DNA from: Actinomycetes bacterium
GTDB taxonomy: Bacteria; Actinomycetota; Acidimicrobiia; Acidimicrobiales; Palsa-688
Assembly (NCBI GenBank): GCA_021828475.1
Contig: JAJZIY010000002.1
Span: forward strand, 97,793-161,792
Length of the DNA: 64,000 bases
Direction of reading: 5' to 3'
The notes under the pieces were generated by a model, which saw nothing but the letters and a program-made list of their open reading frames with translations, did not search any database and was not told the origin of the DNA. Within the stretch, counting starts at the first letter, position 1. The number at the start of each line of letters is the position of its first letter. A program made the position numbers and the translations under genes. Shown piece by piece: positions 20,430 to 27,738 of this stretch.

Positions 20430-20938
20430 CGGTGCGTTCCGCCCTCGCGATCAGCCTGCCCTGCGACCTCGCCAGCGTCACCGTCGGCCGCCACTTCGTG
20501 CGCGACGTGCTCAACGCCTGGCACCTGCCCCGCCTCGTCGACGACGCTCAACTGGCCACCAGCGAGCTGGTGGCCAACGCCGTGCGCCACGCTGGCACGG
20601 GTCTCGTGCTCAGCGTGAGCCTCGAGGAGGGGGTGGTCATCGCCATCGAGGACTCGCGCCCGGAGATTCGCCACCCGGTCCTGGTGGGCCCGGGCTCGAT
20701 GGCCGAAAGCGGCCGCGGGCTGCACATAGTGGCCGCGGTGAGCAGCGACTGGGGCATCAGGGCAACACCCACGGGCAAGGCGGTGTGGTTCGCCCTGGCC
20801 CTACCCGACAGCGCCTCACCGGACGCCGAGATGCTCCAGTTGCGCCGTCCCGGGCCGAGCAGGGACGCCAGGGGCATCGGCCCGCGAGCCAACCTTCGCT
20901 CGGAGGACCTCAGGGACCAGGCGGGCCGCCTCGGCTGA
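20426..20938 (+). CDS. Anti-sigma regulatory factor, HATPase (SpoIIAB/RsbW-like)
   Basis: The 170-residue protein has a Bergerat-fold ATPase: the N box in ATSELVANAVRHAG, a shortened G1 region (IEDSRPE) and SGRGLHIVAAVSSDWG as the G2 box. It would phosphorylate the STAS protein encoded just upstream and sequester a sigma factor. Start GTG 20426 overlaps the STAS stop, with AGGAGGGG about 6 nt upstream. Residues after about 130 are Arg/Pro-rich and probably disordered. Confidence 0.87.
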   Translation: MTVRSALAISLPCDLASVTVGRHFVRDVLNAWHLPRLVDDAQLATSELVANAVRHAGTGLVLSVSLEEGVVIAIEDSRPEIRHPVLVGPGSMAESGRGLHIVAAVSSDWGIRATPTGKAVWFALALPDSASPDAEMLQLRRPGPSRDARGIGPRANLRSEDLRDQAGRLG

Positions 20939-21126
20939 GGATCGCGGTCTCGAGATGCTGCTCGTGCACACCGGCGTGCCAGCGCACATGAGCGGCCAGC
21001 CAGCGCAACGCCGCAACGGGGACCCCCCAACCTCCTCGAGCCTGAGCCCCGAAAACGCCGCCACCGGCCACATTGCGCGGCCGGTGGCAACGAGCGACGG
21101 GGGCGGGGGGACGACCCTCAGGGCTA

Positions 21127-21140
21127 TGAGAACGCTAACA
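21127..21140. promoter_or_regulatory. LacI/GalR-family operator-like site 1
   Basis: TGAGAACGCTAACA fits the LacI-family (cre-like) pattern TGnnAnCGnTnnCA at every fixed position. It lies 319 nt before the sugar ABC binding-protein gene. Confidence 0.5.
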
Positions 21141-21318
21141 TCAGCGGCCGCGCGCCGTCAAGGCTTCGCGCGCACAACCAGGGCAGCGCTGCCCCTGCGA
21201 ACACGTGGCTCCACGTAGGCAGGCCAACTCTACACCCGCGCCCCGGGGCGTAGCGGTCATTTCGGGCACCCCCGCCAAGCGGGTCGCAGTCCCGACGGGG
21301 GCCCTTGCAACGTTGGAT

Positions 21319-21332
21319 TGTGAGCGATAACG
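21319..21332. promoter_or_regulatory. LacI/GalR-family operator-like site 2
   Basis: TGTGAGCGATAACG matches the same pattern except at the last base and closely resembles the left half and centre of the E. coli lac operator (TTGTGAGCG-ATAAC). It lies 127 nt before the ABC cassette, where a repressor could block transcription. No LacI-type regulator is encoded in the window. Confidence 0.55.
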
Positions 21333-21458
21333 TTCCGGCGGTATGAAGCGGCGACGCCAACCTGCGGCTCCACATCCGTCCGCTGCGCGTCGCCGCCTTA
21401 GGGTGGCGCGTCTGCGCCGGGCCCGGCCAGACCCCGGGGAAAGGTAGGTCAGACAAAA

Positions 21459-22568
21459 ATGGGTACGGAACCCTACGAGGTCGACCCGAAGAAGTACGAG
21501 GCATCCAGACGCCGCTTCCTGCGCAACGCAGGCGTGGCGGCAGCTTCCGTGCCCTTCCTGGGCACGTTCATGGATGTGCTGGGTGAGCGTGGTGCGAGCG
21601 CCCAGACCTTCAGCGACAGCAACATCCCGATGTTCACGAAGCATCCGGGCTACAGGTTCACCTTCGTGAACCACGTAACGACGAACACCTTCTTCACGGC
21701 CACCATCTACGGCCTCCAAGACGCCGCCCACCTGCTGGGCATACCGGTGCCACAATGGACCGGCTCGCAGAACTCGATCGTGTCGGAGATGGTGGCGGCC
21801 ATGGACACGTCCATCGCCGCCAACGTCAACGGCATTGCCGTCGCCCTGATCGACCCGAAGGCCTTCAACACGCCTACCATCAATGCCCTCAACAAGGGCA
21901 TCCCGGTGGTTTCCTACAATGCCGACGAGCCGGGCAACAAGCGCATGGCCTACATCGGCCAGAACAACATCACGGCCGGTGCGGCGGCAGCCAAGCGGAT
22001 CGTCGACTCCGGGCTCGTCCACAAGGGCCAGCTCGTCGGCATGATCATCGCCACTCCCGGTACGGGCAACATCCAGCCCCGTATCGACGGCGCCAATCCG
22101 ATCTTCAAGGCGGCCGGTTACCAGACCGTCGAAGTCGCCGGTGGCGCGGCCCAGACCGCCGAGCTCGCCGCCGTCGAGGCGTGGTACCTCGGCCACAAGG
22201 ACGTCAAGTTCATGTACTCGGTCGACTCCGGCGACTCCATCGCCGTCGCCACCACGATCAAGAAGCACAATCTGCAGGGCAAAGTCGGGGGCTCGGGCTG
22301 GGACGTCGGCGTCCCGGTGCTGCAGGAGGTGGCTTCCGGGGGCTTGTCCTTCTCCATCGACCAGCAGGCCTACCTGCAGGGCTTCATCCCCACGGTCCAG
22401 ATGTTCCTCTACAACATCTCGGCCGGCCTCATGAAGCCGTGCGACACCGACACCGGCCTGGGGTACGTGGACCGTTCCACGGTGGGCGCATACCTGCAGC
22501 ACAAGACGCGTTGGGAAGGCAGCGGCTCAGCCCAGACCGCTTTCGCTCCTCCCAAAGCCATCAGCTAA
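21459..22568 (+). CDS. Sugar ABC transporter substrate-binding protein (ribose-type, Tat signal)
   Basis: A 369-residue periplasmic-binding-protein type 1 protein. Arg17-Arg18-Arg19-Phe20-Leu21 followed by a hydrophobic stretch is a twin-arginine signal, ending near ASAQ. The mature part shows TIYGLQDAAHLLG, NVNGIAVALIDPKA, GIPVVSYNADEPG and IGQNNITAGAAAAKRIV, typical of the ribose/xylose/autoinducer-2 group. It starts a three-gene cassette with permease and ATPase, and the intergenic gap to the permease is 3 nt. Tat export suggests folding before secretion. The sugar is not determined; no sugar kinase or isomerase is nearby. Confidence 0.92.
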   Translation: MGTEPYEVDPKKYEASRRRFLRNAGVAAASVPFLGTFMDVLGERGASAQTFSDSNIPMFTKHPGYRFTFVNHVTTNTFFTATIYGLQDAAHLLGIPVPQWTGSQNSIVSEMVAAMDTSIAANVNGIAVALIDPKAFNTPTINALNKGIPVVSYNADEPGNKRMAYIGQNNITAGAAAAKRIVDSGLVHKGQLVGMIIATPGTGNIQPRIDGANPIFKAAGYQTVEVAGGAAQTAELAAVEAWYLGHKDVKFMYSVDSGDSIAVATTIKKHNLQGKVGGSGWDVGVPVLQEVASGGLSFSIDQQAYLQGFIPTVQMFLYNISAGLMKPCDTDTGLGYVDRSTVGAYLQHKTRWEGSGSAQTAFAPPKAIS

Positions 22569-22571
22569 CCG

Positions 22572-23618
22572 ATGGACCAGGCGGCTGTCAGCACCCCTGA
22601 GGGCCGTTCGCCGAAGGCTCCCGTCCTGCCACTCGACAGGGCAGGGCGGGAGTCGGCGCCACTGTCGCTACTGAAGACAGCGATACAGCGGCGTGAGGTG
22701 ACGGTCGTGGTCGTGACGGTGGGCGTAGTGCTCTACTTCGCCTTCCGGACCGGAGCGTTCTACTCGGTGGCGAACATCATCGTCATCGCGCAGTACACGG
22801 CCCCCATTGTCGTGATAGGCGCGGGAGAAGTCCTGCTCCTCGTCCTGGCGGAGATAGACCTCTCCGCCGGGCAGACCTACCTGACGGCGCCATGGTTCGC
22901 CTACTGGTTCTGGTCGGCGGGGATCCCTGTCGGGATTGCGATCCTCATAGCTCTGGCCCTTTCGCTACTGATCGGTTTCGTGAACGGCTTCTTCACCGTC
23001 CGTCTGGGAGTGCCCTCGCTCATCGTCACCCTGGGCACCCTTTACACCCTGTTCGGGCTCGTGCTCGTCAAGTCCAACTACCAGCAGGTCGACATGCCCG
23101 GTGGCACCGGGACAGCCGGCAAGATCTTCGGGATCGGGGCGTGGTCGACGATCCTGTGGGCTCTGCTCATCATGGCGATCATCTGGGTCCTGCTCAAGAA
23201 GACACGCTTCGGCGTGCACACCACGGCAGCCGGTGGCAACCTGCTCGGAGCAGCCGAGGCCGGTATCCCCGTTGGCCGGGTCAAGATCTGGTGCTTCATG
23301 ATCATCGCCCTGGTCTCCGGCTACGCAGGCATCCTCGACGCCGTCAGGATCGGGAGCATGAACCCGGGCAACACCGGCCTGGACATCGTCCTCGCCCCGA
23401 TCGTGGCAGCGGTCATCGGCGGTACAGCCCTCACCGGGGGCCGGGGTACCGTGCTCGGCACGGTCATAGGCGCCTTCTTCCTCGGCGTCCTAGAGGACGG
23501 CTTCAACATCATCGGCGTCAACGCCCAGTGGTTCTACTTCGCCGAAGGCGTTGTGATCCTGGTGGCCATGGCCATCAACGTCCAGCTCAGCCGGGCAACA
23601 GCAAGGATGAAGAGATGA
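22572..23618 (+). CDS. Sugar ABC transporter permease (RbsC-like)
   Basis: The 348-residue membrane protein has about 8-10 hydrophobic segments and the RbsC-family loop VGGNLLGAAEAGIPVGRVK-like sequence (AAGGNLLGAAEAGIPVGRVK), plus IGGTALTGGRGTVLGTVIGA. It forms the membrane channel for the binding protein upstream. The stop codon overlaps the ATG of the ATPase gene by 4 nt (ATGA). A 45-residue hydrophilic N-terminal extension precedes the first helix. Confidence 0.93.
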   Translation: MDQAAVSTPEGRSPKAPVLPLDRAGRESAPLSLLKTAIQRREVTVVVVTVGVVLYFAFRTGAFYSVANIIVIAQYTAPIVVIGAGEVLLLVLAEIDLSAGQTYLTAPWFAYWFWSAGIPVGIAILIALALSLLIGFVNGFFTVRLGVPSLIVTLGTLYTLFGLVLVKSNYQQVDMPGGTGTAGKIFGIGAWSTILWALLIMAIIWVLLKKTRFGVHTTAAGGNLLGAAEAGIPVGRVKIWCFMIIALVSGYAGILDAVRIGSMNPGNTGLDIVLAPIVAAVIGGTALTGGRGTVLGTVIGAFFLGVLEDGFNIIGVNAQWFYFAEGVVILVAMAINVQLSRATARMKR

Positions 23619-24454
23619 CGGCGCCCCAGGCTCCCGGCGGGGCCGTCCCGGCCGGCGGCCAGGGAGGCCCCGAAGCCGACACCGCCATCCTCCGGGCTGT
23701 CGGGATCACCAAGCGGTTCGGTGCCGTGGCTGCCCTCCGTGGCATCGACATGCACCTCAACCGGGGTGAGGTCCTCGGCCTGGTGGGAGACAACGGCACT
23801 GGCAAGAGCACCTTCGTCAAGGTCCTGTGCGGCTTCCACAGGCCCGACTCCGGTCAGCTCTACCTCGACGGCAAGCAGGTCAACTTCCACTCCGTGCAGG
23901 ATGCCCGGGCGCACGGCATCGAGGCCGTGTACCAGGACCTGGCTCTGGTGCCACAGCTGCCCGTGTACCAGAACATGTTCCTGAACAGGGAGGAGACCCG
24001 GCTGGGCAGACTGGGCTTTCTCTCCAACCGGAAGATGCGCAAGCTGGCAAAGGACTACCTGTCCAACATCAAGGTCGACATCCCCGACATCGACGCCGAG
24101 GTGGAAATGCTCTCCGGCGGCCAGCGCCAAGCCATCGCGGTGGCCCGGGCGACCCGCCAGAACGCCAAGATCCTGCTTCTCGACGAGCCTTTGGCAGCCA
24201 TGGGCGCACGCGAGTCCGCCCTCATCATCGACCTGGTCCGCGACCTGTCGCAGCGGGGCGTGTCGATGATCGTGATCGACCACAACTACACCCACCTCTT
24301 CGAACTGTGCGACAGGCTCAACATCATCCAGAGGGGGCGGGTCGTCTTCGACAAACTGGTCAGCACGACCAGCGTGGAAGAGCTCACGGAGCTCATGGTG
24401 TCGGAGTACAAGCGCCAGCTCCTCGCCGGCCACAGCGACCTCGAGAGCGCCTGA
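23615..24454 (+). CDS. Sugar ABC transporter ATP-binding protein, single domain
   Basis: The 279-residue protein has Walker A at about 58-66 (GDNGTGKST), Q-loop YQDLALVPQ, signature LSGGQ at 166-170 and Walker B ILLLDEP with Glu191. RbsA-type carbohydrate importers usually carry two ATPase domains; this one has a single domain, so two copies must pair, as in the FrcA-type subgroup. It completes the cassette begun at 21459. A Gly/Pro-rich N-terminal tail of about 23 residues is unusual. Confidence 0.93.
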   Translation: MTAPQAPGGAVPAGGQGGPEADTAILRAVGITKRFGAVAALRGIDMHLNRGEVLGLVGDNGTGKSTFVKVLCGFHRPDSGQLYLDGKQVNFHSVQDARAHGIEAVYQDLALVPQLPVYQNMFLNREETRLGRLGFLSNRKMRKLAKDYLSNIKVDIPDIDAEVEMLSGGQRQAIAVARATRQNAKILLLDEPLAAMGARESALIIDLVRDLSQRGVSMIVIDHNYTHLFELCDRLNIIQRGRVVFDKLVSTTSVEELTELMVSEYKRQLLAGHSDLESA

Positions 24455-24490
24455 TGCACGGGGGCGGCCCCAACCCGCCCCCGTAACTCC

Positions 24491-24520
24491 TTGACTCCGG
24501 TCGCCTGTCAGGCTTATCCT
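24491..24520 (+). promoter_or_regulatory. Candidate promoter of the ClpX-zinc-finger/HTH gene
   Basis: TTGACT (24491-24496) and TATCCT (24515-24520), 18 nt apart, make a fair sigma-70-type promoter. The -10 lies inside the first palindrome. A second TATCCT at 24538-24543 lies 7 nt before an in-frame ATG at 24551 and could serve a leaderless start. Confidence 0.5.
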
Positions 24521-24546
24521 GACAGTAGAGTCAGGTTTATCCTGAC
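24505..24546. promoter_or_regulatory. Tandem palindromic operators
   Basis: The first site is a perfect inverted repeat with 8-bp arms, CTGTCAGG-CTTAT-CCTGACAG (24505-24525). The second, GTCAGG-TTTAT-CCTGAC (24530-24546), has 6-bp arms. Their centres are 23 bp apart, about two helical turns, so two dimers could bind the same face. They overlap the promoter of a gene for an HTH protein, which suggests autoregulation. Confidence 0.7.
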
Positions 24547-24571
24547 AGGTATGGCCACGAGGAGGAGACGG

Positions 24572-24967
24572 ATGACCAGTCCCGCTGCGAAGAAGTCCCC
24601 AAGGTGCTCTTTCTGTGGCAAGGACGCCAGCTCCGTCCAGAGGCTCGTGGCCGGCCCGGGTGTGTACATCTGCGATGAGTGCGTCGGCCTCTGCAACCGG
24701 ATCATCGCCGAGGAGCTGGCGAGACCGGCGCCTTCCGGCCTGCACGAGCAGGGCGGCCCCGCCAGGATCAAGGCCTGGGAGCGCCTGTCGGACGAGGAGC
24801 TGCTGGAGGAGATGGTCAGGGCGCACGCCGCCCACGACAACGTCGACAGGGCCGTCGCCCATCACGTCGCAGTGCTACGTCAGAGAGGCACCAGTTGGGC
24901 ACGCATCGGCGAGGCCCTGGGCATGACCAGGCAGTCAGCGTGGGAGCGGTTCTCCGGTGAGGAGTAG
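24572..24967 (+). CDS. ClpX-type C4 zinc finger fused to a helix-turn-helix
   Basis: The 131-residue protein begins with a ClpX N-terminal zinc-binding domain: Cys12, Cys15, Cys34 and Cys37 in [10 protein letters not shown]...[14 protein letters not shown]. No AAA+ domain follows. A helical linker (about 60-100) leads to a C-terminal HTH ([21 protein letters not shown]). ATG 24572 is chosen for its GAGGAGGAGACGG ribosome site; ATG 24551 is possible. It may be a transcription factor, or an adaptor that meets ClpX through its zinc domain. The tandem palindromes just upstream favour DNA binding and autoregulation. The HTH resembles that of the small protein at 56663-56899. Confidence 0.82.
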   Translation: MTSPAAKKSPRCSFCGKDASSVQRLVAGPGVYICDECVGLCNRIIAEELARPAPSGLHEQGGPARIKAWERLSDEELLEEMVRAHAAHDNVDRAVAHHVAVLRQRGTSWARIGEALGMTRQSAWERFSGEE

Positions 24968-25042
24968 GCCCGCTGAGCGGCCCTCACGACGTCCCAGGCT
25001 TCACTGACGAGGTAGCGGACCAGCGCTCCCACCTGACCTGAG

Positions 25043-25069
25043 GACCGGAGGGCTCCAGCAACTCCGGTC
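25043..25069. terminator. Candidate hairpin between convergent genes
   Basis: An 8-bp stem GACCGGAG / CTCCGGTC with an 11-nt loop lies between the HTH gene end and the VOC gene end. No T-tract follows; the role is inferred from its position. Confidence 0.4.
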
Positions 25070-25096
25070 CCGCCTCAGCGCCGCCGGGGCCGGCCG

Positions 25097-25453
25097 CTAT
25101 TTGAGGCAAAGGCAGAAAGGGTGGCCGGCGGGGTCCAGCATCACCCGGAAAGTCGTGCCGGGCTGGTAGTCGTGCTTGGTCGCCCCGAGGTCGACGGCCG
25201 CTGCCTCGGTGGTGTCGAGGTCGTCGACCAGCACGTCGATGTGCATCTGCTGAGGCGTCCGCTGCGACGGCCACTCCGGGGCCACGTAGCCCTCCACCTG
25301 CTGGAAGCTGATGCATTGCCCGTCGTCGGCACGTACCTCGCCCCACCCGGGGGAGATCTCGACTTTCCAGTCCAACAACGCCCCGTAGAAGCGGGCCAGG
25401 GCAGCGGCGTCGGGGCAGTCGACCACGATGCCGGGAGAGCGCGCAATAGCCAT
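25097..25453 (-). CDS. VOC (glyoxalase/dioxygenase superfamily) protein
   Basis: A 118-residue single VOC unit pair: VVDCPDAAALARFYGALLDW at the front, QMHIDVLVDDLDTTEAAAVDLGA in the middle and the closing DPAGHPFCLCL. Members are small metal-dependent or ligand-binding proteins; without context the reaction cannot be assigned. The ATG at 25453 is almost at the edge of a truncated glycosidase fragment on the other strand, so the DNA upstream of this gene was probably rearranged. Confidence 0.88.
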   Translation of the reverse strand: MAIARSPGIVVDCPDAAALARFYGALLDWKVEISPGWGEVRADDGQCISFQQVEGYVAPEWPSQRTPQQMHIDVLVDDLDTTEAAAVDLGATKHDYQPGTTFRVMLDPAGHPFCLCLK

Positions 25454-25463
25454 GGCCGCAGGT

Positions 25464-25690
25464 TAACCGAGCCGTCGCCCTCATCAACACCAACACCTCC
25501 TCCAGCGAGACTGTCACCTTGCGGTCGTCCCTCGGCGAAGGCCACCAGCTGAAGACCTGGACCTACAGCGCCGGGGACCAGAACGCGTCCAACTCCCAGA
25601 TCGTGCAGGGCACGATGGACGCCTCGGCCCTGCGCACCGGGGTAGTCCTCCCGCCCGAGCCCATGGTCGTACTGGAGCGCTGTGGACAGG
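25464..25690 (+). pseudogene. 3' remnant of a secreted glycoside hydrolase-like gene
   Basis: Translated in the frame of base 25519 the stretch reads AVALINTNTSSSETVTLRSS, then LKTWTYSAGDQNASNSQIVQ, and ends with LRTGVVLPPEPMVVLERCG. This is the usual C-terminal beta-sandwich ending of GH30/GH39/GH51-like enzymes (vN...v..L......W...LPP.S..VL.L). No catalytic domain lies upstream, and the frame then runs on into unrelated sequence. I read it as the surviving last ~75 codons of a lost gene; the family within the glycosidases is uncertain. Confidence 0.6.
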
Positions 25691-25795
25691 CCGGCGGCGC
25701 CGCGACCCACTTGCTCCCCCGGTGGGGCCGGCGCCGCTTGTGTTCGCCTCGATGCTGCGCCGTGGGTGCCGAGGGGTGCCTTGGCCCGCTTCGCT

Positions 25796-25818
25796 GCCCG
25801 GCGACGTCGTCGCCGGGC
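25796..25818. terminator. Strong hairpin after the secreted repeat-domain gene
   Basis: A perfect 10-bp inverted repeat GCCCGGCGAC / GTCGCCGGGC with a 3-nt loop stands 8 nt past the stop of the minus-strand gene ending at 25826. The stem is GC-rich with no T-tract on either side. Confidence 0.6.
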
Positions 25819-25825
25819 CGGTGGC

Positions 25826-26416
25826 CTACTTGTAGCCGGAGCTGGCCGACGTCGTGGTGGTGGCTTTCGAGGCAGGCGCTGTCGGAGGAGCCACCAGCGC
25901 GGCGGGACGCAACAGTTCCCAGGTCCCGCCGAAGGCGACGATGCCCTCACCGTGGCTCTGGCCCGGCCCCGTGTCCTTCACGAACGTGTAGACGGGGTAA
26001 CCGTCGAAGGTGACCTCCTTGCTGGTCTTGCTGAAAGGCAGGAAGCCGACTTCGCCGGTGACGCCTGGGCCCAGGGTCACGTGCGTAGTGGACTTGCCAA
26101 CGATTAGAGGTGGCCAGAAACCGAGGCATTTGCCGGTGCAGACCATCTTGCCGGCCGAGTCCGCGAGTGTGTACAAGCTGAGGCCGTGCGAATCGACCAG
26201 GACAGCACCGAAGCGGCCGGCGTGCCCGGCGTCGAGCACGCCGCTGAGCCCCGCCTGCGCCGGTGCGGCCGATGCAACTTGGGCGGCGAGGCCAGCGCCT
26301 GCGAGGCTGAGCGCCGCCGCGCCAGTGGCGACCGCTACCAAGCGAAAGTGCCTCGCACGCGGCCGCGCCGTCGCTCGGGAGGAGTAGGCCGTAGTTGTCC
26401 GGGTGTCTCTGCCCAT
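25826..26416 (-). CDS. Secreted protein with COG4315-type repeats
   Basis: A 196-residue protein with a signal peptide at about 24-52 (FRLVAVATGAAALSLAGAGL, AxA-like end). The mature part has the COG4315 pattern: VLVDSHGLSLYTLADSAGKM, then CTGKCLGFWPPL and VTFDGYPVYTFVKDTGPGQ, and a Thr/Ser-rich tail. The family is described as predicted secreted or lipoproteins of unknown role, sometimes next to electron-transfer genes. ATG 26416 has AAAGGAGACCCCG upstream; the longer frame is not supported. The divergent gene at 26710 carries the same domain. Confidence 0.85.
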   Translation of the reverse strand: MGRDTRTTTAYSSRATARPRARHFRLVAVATGAAALSLAGAGLAAQVASAAPAQAGLSGVLDAGHAGRFGAVLVDSHGLSLYTLADSAGKMVCTGKCLGFWPPLIVGKSTTHVTLGPGVTGEVGFLPFSKTSKEVTFDGYPVYTFVKDTGPGQSHGEGIVAFGGTWELLRPAALVAPPTAPASKATTTTSASSGYK

Positions 26417-26709
26417 CGGGGTCTCCTTTGTTCGTCGCCGCTCTGACGCTTGGCCCGCAGGCGCGGGGCTGTCCGGCGCCTCGGTCGGCTGCCCCCGAAC
26501 GGCACGGCGGACCAGCCGACGGGTAATACGGTCGCAACGCTCGCATGGATGCCTCCGCCACGTCCCGGTTACTACGTGCGGGCGCCGCCGGGTAGCGCAA
26601 GGCGCGCCATCGCTTTTGCCCGGCACTGCGTATTACCCCATCGACGTCGACGGCCGCGCCGGCACGAGCGCACGGGTGGCCGTGGCAGGCGCTTGAAGGA
26701 GGGCGCACG
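26417..26709. promoter_or_regulatory. Divergent control region with mirrored CGTATTACCC elements
   Basis: GGGTAATACG at 26521-26530 and CGTATTACCC at 26629-26638 form a perfect 10-bp inverted pair 98 nt apart. Each reads CGTATTACCC in the direction of its own gene, 105 nt and 72 nt before the respective start codon. The flanking genes share a protein domain, so common control by one factor is likely. No other gene is seen here. Confidence 0.55.
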
Positions 26710-27678
26710 ATGCCGTCGCACATGACCGTGCAGGTGCGACCCGGGGCCAGCGCCGGTCAGCCACGGTGCAAGGCCGGCAGGCACCGGCTCCTTGCTGTGG
26801 CCGGCGCCACGCTATTGCTGGCCAGCGGCTTGGTGCACTTGTACCTCTACTTCAACGGGTACGGGCCGGTGCCAACGATCGGCACTTTGTTCTTGGTGCA
26901 GTTCGGGGCCTGCGTCCTCATCGCTCCCGCCATCCTGGCGACGGGGGGTGTCGTGGCCCCGGCAGCGGGTGCCCTGTTCGCCCTGGCAACGCTCGGCGGT
27001 TACCTGCTCAGCCTGACCGTCGAGCTCTTCGGCTTCAAGGAGGTCCCGACGTCGTACGGGGCCCTGGCCGGCGCCTTGGAGGTCGCAACCTTCGCCGCCC
27101 TCTCCACCGTGGCTCTCTCCAGGCTGGCTCTTGACGCGCGGGCCCAGGGCGCAGCAGCGGCCATCGTGCGGCGCGCCCAGGGGACGCTCGTCGCCGGGTT
27201 GGCGCTTGCTGCCGCTCTGGCCCTGGCTCTCGAGCTGCTCCTCGTCAGCCCTGTCGCCGGCGCCGGTGCAGCCGGCGCGCGGTCCACCGCGGGAGCAGCC
27301 ACGGTGGTGCAGCTGCGCCTTGCCCACTACGGCGAGGTGCTGGCCACCCCGGGCCACGTGACGCTCTACCTGCTTTCTGACGAGAGCCCAGGCCACATCA
27401 CCTGTAACTCCGGGTGCCTGTCGATCTGGCCGCCGTTGCTCCTGCCCCCCGACCGGGCAGTACCCCGGGGAGCGCCTGGCGTGAGGGGGAGGCTCGGGAC
27501 AGTGGACCGGGGCAACGCACGCCAGGTCACCTACAACGGGTTCCCCTTGTACACCTACGCCGGTGACCCGGGGCCCGCCGGCTCGGCCGGCCAGGGCATC
27601 GCGTCCTACGGGGGGACGTGGTACATGGTGCGGGCCGCGGCCATGGCGCACTCGTCGACACCGGTCAAAACCGGCTGA
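26710..27678 (+). CDS. Membrane protein with C-terminal COG4315-type extracytoplasmic domain
   Basis: The 322-residue protein has about five membrane helices in its first 185 residues (LLAVAGATLLLASGLVHLYL is the first). A C-terminal domain with the same pattern as the divergent gene follows: LYLLSDESPGHI, CNSGCLSIWPPL, VTYNGFPLYTYAGDPGPAGS and ASYGGTWYMV. ATG 26710 follows GGAGG by 8 nt. The C-x3-C-x3-WPP stretch occurs in both proteins and may bind a cofactor or form a disulfide. The function is unknown. Confidence 0.82.
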   Translation: MPSHMTVQVRPGASAGQPRCKAGRHRLLAVAGATLLLASGLVHLYLYFNGYGPVPTIGTLFLVQFGACVLIAPAILATGGVVAPAAGALFALATLGGYLLSLTVELFGFKEVPTSYGALAGALEVATFAALSTVALSRLALDARAQGAAAAIVRRAQGTLVAGLALAAALALALELLLVSPVAGAGAAGARSTAGAATVVQLRLAHYGEVLATPGHVTLYLLSDESPGHITCNSGCLSIWPPLLLPPDRAVPRGAPGVRGRLGTVDRGNARQVTYNGFPLYTYAGDPGPAGSAGQGIASYGGTWYMVRAAAMAHSSTPVKTG

Positions 27679-27738
27679 GCTCGCGCACCCGCCCGGCGAG
27701 CACCGGCTCCGCCGCCTCGAAGTCTGCCCAAGCCGCCG

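Larger units (their letters stand above)
20939..21458. other. 520-nt intergenic region before the sugar ABC cassette
   Basis: I see no convincing gene here. The stretch holds two LacI-family operator-like sites (21127-21140 and 21319-21332) and an AACGTT-centred element around 21311. The ribosome site GGGGAAAGG lies at about 21436-21444, before the ABC binding-protein gene. The first 150 nt are probably the 3' flank of the anti-sigma gene. Confidence 0.5.
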
